9,621 nucleotides of DNA, taken from assembly GCA_903919105.1 (NCBI GenBank), contig CAIXGT010000079.1, positions 1-9,621 of the forward strand. Direction: 5' to 3'. The position numbers were made by a program, and so were the translations under genes. Below are positions 1 to 6,401 of the stretch, in pieces. The notes below the pieces were generated by a model. The model was not told where the DNA came from, did not search any database, and was given only the letters and a program-made list of their open reading frames with translations. The DNA comes from an uncultured Spartobacteria bacterium. GTDB taxonomy: Bacteria; Verrucomicrobiota; Verrucomicrobiae; Chthoniobacterales; UBA6821. The number at the start of each line of letters is the position of its first letter. Position 1 is the first letter of the stretch.

Positions 1-1386
1 CTCGGTTTTCCAATCTCTCAAGCACAGCAGTGTCAGTAACAGGCAGAGAGAAATCTGGATCAATCCCATAACGGGGCCAAACCACGCCCTTCCCTGCTTA
101 TCTTCTCTCCTTTGGAGACATGGGTTCGAAAGCATCCCGAAACAGGCCCCGGCAATAAGAGCACTGGCACCGAGATGCATGTTGAAATCAAAAAAAGAAT
201 GGATGATCTCGGCCAGGACCACGATAAGACATCCCATCAGAATGGCTAGAGAATCACTGAAACGAACGCCATTCCCACTACTGTCTGTTGATGGGCGTGA
301 GAAGCCCGCAAGGCATTTCAAACCATAAGAAAAATGGGCAGTCAGGGAGGCGGTAACAAGGAGGAATCCAATCATCCCATATTCGGAAAGCAATTGTGCA
401 AAATCATTATGCGCTAGCAGGGATTCGTAGGGCATCATCAGTCGTGCAGACCACTGGAAACTGCCCGCGCCCATCCCGACAAACGGAGCCATCCCGAAAT
501 CATGTGCTGCCGCCCTCCACAGATCCTCCCTGAAGGTATCCATCCAAACACCCTGAAGACGAGAGGCCACACTTGCATCCCCAATAAGAAAGTACGTTAG
601 CGCCACCCCAAGAATCCCGATGACGCCTGCCGCAATCATTCCGGAGATCAATGCAGATCGGTTTCCCGATAAAAAAAGCAGCATGAGGGAACAAAGGCCG
701 AAGAGCACCAGTCCGATGACAAGGGAGACGGAACCTCCCCTGCTCAGACTAAGAAAAACCCCACTGGAGAAAAAGAGCCAGAAGTAGAGCAAGGCGCTGC
801 GAGTCGTCCATTTCAAGCGCCCCCAGCAAGCCATTGACAGCGAGAAAAGGGCTGCCGCACACAACAACCAAGCAAGATGGTTCTTGTTGGCATATGTACC
901 CACCGTTTGCGGGTAGCAGGCTTTTAACTCCGCAAAATACAAGGAAAGCGGTTGCCATGACGGATCGCAGTAAATCTGGTACATCTCCGCGGCGGCTTGA
1001 AAAAACGCTGATACGCAGATCAGAAAGATCAAAAGAAGGCGTGGTCCCTTGTCGACAAGGGAAACCGCGAGGATCATATACGTCAGAAACAGGCCGCCCA
1101 TCCGCAACAGCTCATAACTCCTGAGCCCCGGATCACCTCCCACCATGGTCCTTGGGATGAGATAAAGAGCTGCTATCATCATGAGAAGAAAGCCCGGACC
1201 TGGAAGCCGCGACCTATTCCCCAATGTTTCGGGTATTGAAAGAAATCCGGCCAGGAGGATCGGAATATAGCACGCCAGCAAGGGGAACATCGGCCTCCCT
1301 CCCCCGCCGATCATCTCCATTCCGATGATCCCGAGAGCAAGTAGCAACGAAGCAAGCCAAGGAAGCGATAAAAGAACTGGTCTCAT
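1..1386 (-). CDS. O-antigen ligase/polymerase-like membrane protein (partial, C-terminus beyond left edge)
   Basis: The minus-strand frame from ATG at 1386 stays open for 462 codons to base 1, so the stop lies outside the window. The product has about a dozen strongly hydrophobic segments, so it is a polytopic inner-membrane protein. Family signatures of the WaaL/Wzy O-antigen ligase superfamily appear in order: ANKNHLAW at residues 166-173, SLSRGGS at 213-219 after a membrane segment, GMGAGSF at 304-310, AHNDFAQLLSEYGMIG at 325-340 in the large periplasmic-loop region, and EIIHSFFDFNMHL at 393-405. Known members transfer or polymerise lipid-linked glycans at the periplasmic face; which of the two this one does cannot be told. 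An in-frame TGA at 1395-1393 fixes 1386 as the first possible start. AGGA lies directly against this ATG, too close for a normal ribosome site, so a start near residue 23 or 25 is possible. It is divergent from the MoeZ-like gene. Confidence 0.88.
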   Translation of the reverse strand, partial: MRPVLLSLPWLASLLLALGIIGMEMIGGGGRPMFPLLACYIPILLAGFLSIPETLGNRSRLPGPGFLLMMIAALYLIPRTMVGGDPGLRSYELLRMGGLFLTYMILAVSLVDKGPRLLLIFLICVSAFFQAAAEMYQIYCDPSWQPLSLYFAELKACYPQTVGTYANKNHLAWLLCAAALFSLSMACWGRLKWTTRSALLYFWLFFSSGVFLSLSRGGSVSLVIGLVLFGLCSLMLLFLSGNRSALISGMIAAGVIGILGVALTYFLIGDASVASRLQGVWMDTFREDLWRAAAHDFGMAPFVGMGAGSFQWSARLMMPYESLLAHNDFAQLLSEYGMIGFLLVTASLTAHFSYGLKCLAGFSRPSTDSSGNGVRFSDSLAILMGCLIVVLAEIIHSFFDFNMHLGASALIAGACFGMLSNPCLQRREDKQGRAWFGPVMGLIQISLCLLLTLLCLRDWKTE

Positions 1387-1486
1387 TCCTAATCATTCAT
1401 GATATCGGAAAGCGTATCCTAAAGTCACGGGGAAGCCTCTTTCCCTTGAACCATGAGGAGCGAAAGGTTACCAATAACACCCTTTT

Positions 1487-2677
1487 ATGAGTAAGAGCAT
1501 CATTGATCCGTCGCGTTCCGCGACTATCGAACTGAGCAACGACGAGATCGCGCGCTACTCGCGCCACCTCATCATGCCCGAAGTGACCCTCGAGGGGCAG
1601 AAACGGATCAAGGCGGCCAGCGTTCTCTGTATCGGAACGGGCGGCCTCGGCTCGCCGATCGCCCTCTATCTAGCCGCTGCGGGCATCGGACGGATCGGCC
1701 TAGTCGATTTCGACACGGTCGATTTCTCGAATCTCCAGCGCCAGATCCTGCATGGCACGCGCGATGTGGGTCGTAAGAAGATAAACAGTGCCAGAGACAC
1801 CATCAAGGAGATCAACCCCAACGTGCAGGTTGACCTGCATGACTGCTTCTTCACCTCTGAGAATGCGGCCGCCATCGTGTCTCCCTATGACATCGTGATC
1901 GATGGAACGGATAATTTCCCGACCCGCTACCTCTCCAACGACATCTGCGTCTTCCAGAAAAAGCCGAACATCTACGGATCCATCTTCCGGTTCGATGGTC
2001 AGTGCACTGTCTTCGCTCCGCATCTCGGAGGCCCCTGCTACCGCTGCCTCTATCCCGAACCCCCTCCACCGGGCATGGTCCCGAGCTGCGCCGAGGGAGG
2101 AGTCCTCGGTGTGCTGCCTGGTATCATCGGCGTGATGCAGGCGATCGAAGCGATCAAACTGATCGTTGGCATTGGTGATCCTCTGATCGGACGCCTCGTC
2201 CACTTCGATGCGCTGAAGATGAAGTTTCGTGAATTCAAGATCCGCAAGGATCCCAAGTGCCCGGTCTGCGGCGAGCACCCGACCGTTACCGAACTCATTG
2301 ACTACGACACCTTCTGTGGAATCCCTCAGGCCGCGGCTGCCGAAGAAGCCGAGATTCCCGTTCCCGAGATCACGGTCGAGGAACTTCAGGCAAAGCTGCG
2401 GAGTGGAGAGAGGGTGACCTTGATCGACGTACGCGAGCAGTTCGAGTGGGATATCGCCCGCATCCCTGGAGCCAAGCTGATCCCGCTTGGGGACCTCCAT
2501 TCGCGAATGAGCGAGCTGGATAGCGCCGACACGATCTATCTCCAGTGCAAGTCTGGCATCCGCTCTGCGAATGCCCTGCGTGAACTTCAGGGGGCCGGCT
2601 TCTCAAAGCTTTTCAATGTGCAGGGAGGCATTCTGGCCTGGGCTGACAGAATCGACCCCTCCGTTGCGAAATACTGA
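1487..2677 (+). CDS. MoeB/MoeZ-type adenylyltransferase with C-terminal rhodanese domain
   Basis: A 396-residue E1-like enzyme. Residues about 15-250 form the ThiF/MoeB fold: the ATP loop GTGGLG at 50-55, VDFDTVDFSNLQRQ at 73-86, and DGTDNFPTRY at 139-148. Two CxxC pairs (C184/C187 and C258/C261) match the structural zinc site. C201 in PSCAEGG matches the conserved cysteine of MOCS3/MoeZ proteins. Residues about 293-393 are a rhodanese domain with active-site loop CKSGIRS (C354). Relatives adenylate the C-terminal glycine of a ubiquitin-like sulfur carrier (MoaD, ThiS, CysO or TtuB type), and the rhodanese domain supplies sulfur to form the thiocarboxylate. No carrier gene or moa gene is in the window, so the pathway (molybdopterin, thiamine, cysteine or tRNA thiolation) is undecided. 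There is no clear Shine-Dalgarno next to the start; the nearest AGGAG is at 1456-1460. The gene leads a plus-strand run and ends 3 nt before the next ORF. Confidence 0.93.
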   Translation: MSKSIIDPSRSATIELSNDEIARYSRHLIMPEVTLEGQKRIKAASVLCIGTGGLGSPIALYLAAAGIGRIGLVDFDTVDFSNLQRQILHGTRDVGRKKINSARDTIKEINPNVQVDLHDCFFTSENAAAIVSPYDIVIDGTDNFPTRYLSNDICVFQKKPNIYGSIFRFDGQCTVFAPHLGGPCYRCLYPEPPPPGMVPSCAEGGVLGVLPGIIGVMQAIEAIKLIVGIGDPLIGRLVHFDALKMKFREFKIRKDPKCPVCGEHPTVTELIDYDTFCGIPQAAAAEEAEIPVPEITVEELQAKLRSGERVTLIDVREQFEWDIARIPGAKLIPLGDLHSRMSELDSADTIYLQCKSGIRSANALRELQGAGFSKLFNVQGGILAWADRIDPSVAKY

Positions 2678-2680
2678 CCG

Positions 2681-2896
2681 ATGGCAGACGTGCTGACTGA
2701 GCTCGCCTCACTGCTTCGTTGCCCCATTACGGGACAGCAGCTGCATCTGGCAACACCCGAGGAATTCCGCTTGCTCGCCTCCCATGATGCCGACGGCTTT
2801 CTTGTCCGTGAAGATGGTGCTGCCGCATATCCGGTCGATAAAGGCATCCCCAGCCTCCTTCCGGAGTCTCTCATACCACTCCAGCCTCTGACCTAG
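2681..2896 (+). CDS. UPF0434/Trm112-like small protein lacking the usual zinc cysteines
   Basis: A 71-residue protein starting 3 nt after the MoeZ-like stop, so translational coupling is likely. The pattern is that of the YcaR/Trm112 family: LLRCPITGQQL at residues 11-21, then a hydrophilic stretch, then AAYPVDKGIPSLLPES at 48-63, the equivalent of the family's 'aYPIrdGIPvML' end. Family members often have CPxC plus a further cysteine binding zinc and serve as small adaptor or activator subunits, best known for Trm112 with methyltransferases. Here only C14 is left: the second position of CPxC is Thr (T17) and no other cysteine occurs. Either the fold does without zinc or this is a divergent branch. 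The role is unknown. The family call rests on the C-terminal motif and the length. Confidence 0.8.
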   Translation: MADVLTELASLLRCPITGQQLHLATPEEFRLLASHDADGFLVREDGAAAYPVDKGIPSLLPESLIPLQPLT

Positions 2897-2931
2897 CAGT
2901 CTAACAGCCTTCAGCCTAAACGCCTTTCCCC

Positions 2932-4854
2932 ATGACCGAACTCGAAACGATCCGCCACTCCTGCGCCCATATTCTGGCAAATGCGATCCTACGCATCTGG
3001 CCCGAGGCCCAGTTCGCCGCAGGACCTCCGGTCGAGAATGGCTTCTACTACGACGTCGACCTCCCCCATCGGATCAGTCCCGAGGCTTTCGAGCGAATCG
3101 AGAAGGAAATGGCCGCCATCATAGCAGAGGCACAGCCTTTTCAGCGGGAGGTCATCAGCCGGGATGAGGCCCTTGTCATGGGCGAGCGGGGCGAGCTGGC
3201 CGGCCTGACACCGCGTCCGGAGGCGAGCAAATTCAAGCTCGATATCATCACCCGCATTCCCGAGGGAGAAGAGATCACTCTCTACCGCAACGGTGCTTTC
3301 ACCGATCTCTGCGCCGGACCTCATGTCGCTGACACCTCTAAGGTGGCGGCCTTCCGCCTCACCCATGTGGCCAGCGCCTTCTACCAAGGCGATGAGAAGA
3401 ACCCCCAGCTCCAGCGCATCTACGGAACGGCCTTCTCTTCCATCGAGGAGATGGAGAACTGGTTTGCCATGCTGGAAGAGGCGAAGAAGCGTGATCACCG
3501 CAAGATCGGCAAGGAGCAGGGCCTCTTTCACATCGATGACGCGGTCGGTCAGGGCCTTATTCTCTGGACCCCGAAGGGAGCGACCATCCGCCAAGAGTTG
3601 CAGAATTTCATCAGCGGAGAACTCGCCAAGCAGGGATACTCCCAGGTCTTCACACCGCACATCGGCAAGATCGGTCTCTACAAGACCTCGGGCCATTTCC
3701 CGTACTACAAGGAGTCCCAGTTCCCTGCGATTCCAGAACCGGATCAACTCGAACGGATCGCCTCGGAGGGATGCGGATGCGCGGAGATGACTGCTCGACT
3801 GGAAGCAGTCTCGGAATCTTTTGCCAACTCACTGAACGAGCGGGCAGGCAAGGAAGTTGTCTTGCCCGAACGCGTGATGGATCCCACCCGATTGCTGGAC
3901 GGCTTCATGCTGAAGCCGATGAACTGCCCCCATCACATCAAGATCTTCGCCTCCCAGCCTCACAGCTACCGTGATCTGCCGGTGCGTCTGGCGGAGTTCG
4001 GAACCGTCTACCGCTGGGAGCAGTCGGGAGAGCTGAACGGCATGACCCGCGTGCGCGGCTTCACTCAGGATGACGCGCATCTCTTCTGCACCGAGGAGCA
4101 AGTAGCCGCGGAGGTGCAGGGATGTCTCGAACTCGTGAAGAAAGTGCTCACCACGCTCGGCATGTCCGACTATCGGGTGCGCGTAGGACTCCGCGATCCC
4201 GACAGCAGTAAATTCACCGGCAATCCAGCCCAGTGGGATCTCGCCGAACAGGCCTGTCGCGATGCGGCCGCCACCCTTGGAGTCCCCTTTTCCGAGGAGC
4301 CCGGCGAAGCGGCTTTCTACGGGCCCAAGATCGACTTCGTCGTCAAGGATGTGCTCGGACGTGAGTGGCAGCTCGGAACCGTCCAGGTCGATTACGTCCT
4401 ACCCGTCCGCTTCGATCTCTCCTACACCGGTGCCGACGGCAAGCCCCATGTCCCCGTCATGATCCACCGGGCTCCCTTCGGGTCATTGGAACGGTTCACG
4501 GGCGTCCTGATCGAGCACTTTGCCGGAGACTTCCCCGTCTGGCTTGCTCCCGAGCAGGCCCGCATCCTGCCAGTCTCTGAAAAAGTTGCCGAGTACGCAC
4601 AAAAGATGGTCGCCGAAATGAAGTCTAAAGGCATCCGCGCAACCGCCGATCTCTCACCCGAAAAGCTCGGTTCCAAGATTCGCCTTGCCCAGCTTGATAA
4701 GGTTCCCTACATGATCGTTGTCGGACCCAAGGAAGAGGCCGCAGGCCAGCTCTCCATTCGCAGCCGTCAACACGGCGACGAAGGGGCCATCGCAGCAGAT
4801 GCATTCATCCAACGAATCGAATCCGAAATCCGCGACCGCACGCTCACCGTATGA
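2932..4854 (+). CDS. thrS: Threonyl-tRNA synthetase (class II) without TGS domain, with insert in the catalytic core
   Basis: A 640-residue enzyme charging tRNA-Thr with threonine in the cytoplasm. It begins directly in the editing domain: HSCAH (H9, H13) and CAGPH (C127, H131) are the conserved editing-site residues. The catalytic core follows: TSGHFPYYK at 252-260, KPMNCPHH at 328-335 with zinc ligand C332, motif 2 around YRWEQSGELNGMTRVRGF (360-377), H383 in DDAHLF, and motif 3 with H512 in VMIHRAPFGSLERF. Residues from about 540 on are the anticodon-binding domain. Two oddities stand out. There is no N-terminal TGS domain, and an in-frame TAA at 2917-2919 rules out an upstream extension. 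About 50 extra residues (roughly 266-324) sit between SQFPAI and GFMLKPMNC. Overall length stays close to the 642 residues of E. coli ThrRS because the two changes nearly cancel. No Shine-Dalgarno is seen before the ATG. The gene lies 35 nt after the UPF0434 gene and 132 nt before infC. Confidence 0.96.
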   Translation: MTELETIRHSCAHILANAILRIWPEAQFAAGPPVENGFYYDVDLPHRISPEAFERIEKEMAAIIAEAQPFQREVISRDEALVMGERGELAGLTPRPEASKFKLDIITRIPEGEEITLYRNGAFTDLCAGPHVADTSKVAAFRLTHVASAFYQGDEKNPQLQRIYGTAFSSIEEMENWFAMLEEAKKRDHRKIGKEQGLFHIDDAVGQGLILWTPKGATIRQELQNFISGELAKQGYSQVFTPHIGKIGLYKTSGHFPYYKESQFPAIPEPDQLERIASEGCGCAEMTARLEAVSESFANSLNERAGKEVVLPERVMDPTRLLDGFMLKPMNCPHHIKIFASQPHSYRDLPVRLAEFGTVYRWEQSGELNGMTRVRGFTQDDAHLFCTEEQVAAEVQGCLELVKKVLTTLGMSDYRVRVGLRDPDSSKFTGNPAQWDLAEQACRDAAATLGVPFSEEPGEAAFYGPKIDFVVKDVLGREWQLGTVQVDYVLPVRFDLSYTGADGKPHVPVMIHRAPFGSLERFTGVLIEHFAGDFPVWLAPEQARILPVSEKVAEYAQKMVAEMKSKGIRATADLSPEKLGSKIRLAQLDKVPYMIVVGPKEEAAGQLSIRSRQHGDEGAIAADAFIQRIESEIRDRTLTV

Positions 4855-4924
4855 GCGGGCTGATCATTCCGTTGCCTGATCCTCTTGATTCCTTTGGTTT
4901 CCTTGTTCCAGCAGTACGTCACCA

Positions 4925-4944
4925 GACGGCACCCACGTGCCGTC
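4925..4944 (+). promoter_or_regulatory. Perfect 8-bp stem-loop in the infC leader
   Basis: GACGGCAC at 4925-4932 pairs fully with GTGCCGTC at 4937-4944 around the four-base loop CCAC. It lies in the 132-nt gap between thrS and infC and ends 42 nt before the AUU start. No U-run follows it, so it does not look like an intrinsic terminator. It may be a leader structure influencing infC translation or mRNA processing between thrS and infC. That role is inference; the pairing itself is seen. Confidence 0.5.
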
Positions 4945-4986
4945 ACAACCCCGTGCCTCCGCAAGACGAGGGCGCATTAAAGTCCC

Positions 4987-4989
4987 ATT
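4987..4989 (+). promoter_or_regulatory. infC: AUU start codon of infC
   Basis: ATT AAT CCA GCA TTC precedes the conserved RINDRIRSREV core. The in-frame stop TAA is at 4978-4980, and only AGT and CCC stand between it and ATT. Other possible non-standard starts are ATC at 5002 and ATT at 5008; the latter would trim the conserved FIRIND stretch. A near-cognate start fits known IF3 autoregulation, in which excess IF3 rejects initiation at AUU. Confidence 0.8.
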
Positions 4990-5634
4990 AATCCAGCATT
5001 CATCCGCATTAACGACCGCATTCGCTCTCGCGAAGTACGCGTCATCATCGGCTCCACAGGCCAGCAGCTCGGCATCCTTAACACCGACGAGGCCATACGC
5101 CGCGCCAAGTCCTACGGCCTCGACCTGATCGAAGTGGCGCCGACTGCCAATCCTCCCGTCTGCAGAATCGCCGATTTTGGAAAGTTCAAGTACGAGCTCA
5201 CCAAGAAGGAGAAGGAGAGCAAACACAGTGCGACCAAGATCAAGGAGATCAAGTTCCGAGTGAAGATCGGCGCCCATGATTACGAGACCAAGCTCCGTCA
5301 TGCCGAGGAGTTCATCGAGAAGGGGAACAAGCTAAAGATCGTTCTCCAGTTCCGTGGCCGTGAGAACGCCCACAAGGATCTCGGCTTGGCGATGATGTAC
5401 AAGATCAAGCAGGATCTTGAGACCATGGCCTTGGTGGATATGCCTCCGAAAATCGTGGGACGTGCCGTCGGCATGACCATGAGTCCTTTACCCGCCGCCA
5501 AACGGAAGCGAAAATACGCTAAGATCGAGGAGGAATACGTCGAGGACGTTGATTCCGACGAAGATGAGGAAGATAATAACGAGTCTGCCGAGACAGTTGC
5601 AGCCGAAGGCAAGGAAGAGAATCATGCCGGTTGA
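4987..5634 (+). CDS. infC: Translation initiation factor IF-3, AUU start codon
   Basis: IF3 binds the 30S subunit, checks start-codon and initiator-tRNA pairing and keeps subunits apart. The reading frame contains the full N-domain (FIRINDRIRSREVRVI at residues 5-20, GLDLIEVAPTANPPVCRI at 44-61, then FGKFKYE), the lysine-rich linker (about 71-90) and the C-domain (KEIKFRVKIGAHDY from 86, KIVLQFRGRE, and VGRAVGMTMSPLP ending near 169). The frame has a TAA at 4978-4980 and no ATG, GTG or TTG before the N-domain. ATT at 4987 is the first usable codon and gives 215 residues. AUU is the classic infC start, through which IF3 represses its own synthesis in E. coli. GAGG at 4968-4971 is the only SD-like match, 15 nt upstream, which is rather far. 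Starting at GTG 5134 would delete most of the N-domain. Residues 181-215 form an acidic tail beyond the E. coli length of 180. The gene overlaps the next one by 11 nt. Confidence 0.93.
   Translation: MNPAFIRINDRIRSREVRVIIGSTGQQLGILNTDEAIRRAKSYGLDLIEVAPTANPPVCRIADFGKFKYELTKKEKESKHSATKIKEIKFRVKIGAHDYETKLRHAEEFIEKGNKLKIVLQFRGRENAHKDLGLAMMYKIKQDLETMALVDMPPKIVGRAVGMTMSPLPAAKRKRKYAKIEEEYVEDVDSDEDEEDNNESAETVAAEGKEENHAG
5611..5619 (+). promoter_or_regulatory. Ribosome binding site of the HAD phosphatase, inside infC
   Basis: AAGGAAGAG lies within the last codons of infC, and its AGGA core is 8 nt before ATG 5624. This decides the start of the phosphatase. An open frame extends further upstream, but it only reads out-of-frame infC sequence and has no standard start codon with an SD. 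Confidence 0.75.
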
Positions 5635-6346
5635 TTCCGATCAGTCTCCGGCCATACCCGCTAACAAACGTCTTTACCTCTTTGACATTGACGGGACCCT
5701 GATCACTTCGGGTGGCGCCGGTGAAACCTCCTTCCGCGATGCCGTTATCGAGGTCTGTGGCGGAGACGCTGCCTTGGAAGGCGTCAATTTTGCAGGCAAC
5801 ACGGATACAGGTATTGCCCGTGAAGTCTTGCTCGCGGCAGGCAAGGAACCGTCCCATGAGAATATCATGGCGCTGCTGGATGCCTACCTGGGCAAACTGG
5901 CCGACCGGATTCACCTTCATCAAGGAAAGCTTCTGCCGGGAATCATTCCGTTACTGGACCGCCTCAAGGAGCGGCCCGACTGCAGGCTTGCACTGCTGAC
6001 TGGTAATATGGCGAAGGGAGCCGAGGTGAAGCTCTCTCATTACGGAGTCTGGAACTATTTCGCTTTCGGCGCTTATGCCGATGACCATCATGTCCGCAAT
6101 GAACTCGGACCCGTGGCGATGGCCCGTGCCCTTGAGGATCATGGAGAGGAATTCACTCCCGATCAGATTTATGTGATCGGTGATACGCCCCGCGATATCG
6201 AGTGCGGGAAAGCTTTCGGCGCCGTCACGGTTGCCGTCTCCACCGGCCGCTACTCGCGTGAGGAACTTGCTTCCCATAATCCCGACTTTCTGTTCGACGA
6301 CCTCTCGGATTCCGAAGCTATTCTGGCAGCAATCACTCCGGAATAG
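5624..6346 (+). CDS. HAD-superfamily phosphatase (phosphoglycolate-phosphatase-like)
   Basis: A 240-residue soluble hydrolase with all four HAD motifs: motif I LYLFDIDGTL (nucleophile D21, acid D23), motif II ALLTGN (T126), motif III lysine around K136 in VKLSHYG, and motif IV VIGDTPRDIECG (D187, D191) at 184-195. Between motifs I and II lies an alpha-helical C1 cap of about 80 residues, the arrangement of the Gph/PGP and beta-phosphoglucomutase branch. The family removes phosphate from small metabolites through an aspartyl-phosphate intermediate; the substrate cannot be read from the sequence. The start at 5624 is chosen for its good SD and because the conserved fold begins soon after it. 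The gene overlaps the infC stop by 11 nt, so the two are very probably translationally coupled. It occupies the place where rpmI normally follows infC. It ends 6 nt before the outer edge of the inverted repeat. Confidence 0.9.
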   Translation: MPVDSDQSPAIPANKRLYLFDIDGTLITSGGAGETSFRDAVIEVCGGDAALEGVNFAGNTDTGIAREVLLAAGKEPSHENIMALLDAYLGKLADRIHLHQGKLLPGIIPLLDRLKERPDCRLALLTGNMAKGAEVKLSHYGVWNYFAFGAYADDHHVRNELGPVAMARALEDHGEEFTPDQIYVIGDTPRDIECGKAFGAVTVAVSTGRYSREELASHNPDFLFDDLSDSEAILAAITPE

Positions 6347-6352
6347 TGATGA

Positions 6353-6380
6353 TTTAATTTGGAACTCAGGAACTCAGGAA
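6353..6380 (+). repeat. Left arm of inverted repeat, tandem GGAACTCA units
   Basis: The core 6360-6380 contains two full GGAACTCA octamers followed by GGAA. It is the exact reverse complement of 6756-6776. A third CTCAGGAA copy lies at 6408-6415, inside the 3' end of the broken gene. Confidence 0.9.
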
Positions 6381-6401
6381 GCGGAATGATCCTAAAATAG
6401 T

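Noticed and set aside
834..1124. 96-codon plus-strand frame across the membrane-protein gene
   Set aside because: It overlaps the conserved NKNH region of the minus-strand O-antigen ligase-like gene and has no domain of its own.
1428..1446. Short GGGAA/TTCCC hairpin in the divergent region before the MoeZ-like gene
   Set aside because: Only five base pairs, no U-run and no operator-like symmetry around a promoter; chance is enough.
1446..1475. TTGAAC with TACCAA 17 nt later as a promoter for the MoeZ-like gene
   Set aside because: The -10 match is too weak and the resulting leader would be only a few bases; not better than chance.
1700..2500. 266-codon open frame on the minus strand, antisense to the MoeZ-like gene
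   Set aside because: It lies wholly inside a gene with clear catalytic motifs. Its translation has no recognisable domain and reads as the codon-bias shadow of GC-rich coding DNA.
2989..3747. 252-codon open frame antisense to thrS
   Set aside because: Same reasoning: full overlap with conserved ThrRS sequence, leucine/aspartate-rich shadow composition, no motif.
5549..5623. N-terminal extension of the HAD phosphatase upstream of ATG 5624
   Set aside because: The extra residues are out-of-frame infC sequence; a good SD sits before 5624 and the HAD fold begins soon after it.
5134..5634. Start of infC at GTG 5134
   Set aside because: It would cut off the conserved N-domain (RINDRIRSREV to GLDLIEV), which is intact in frame upstream to ATT 4987.
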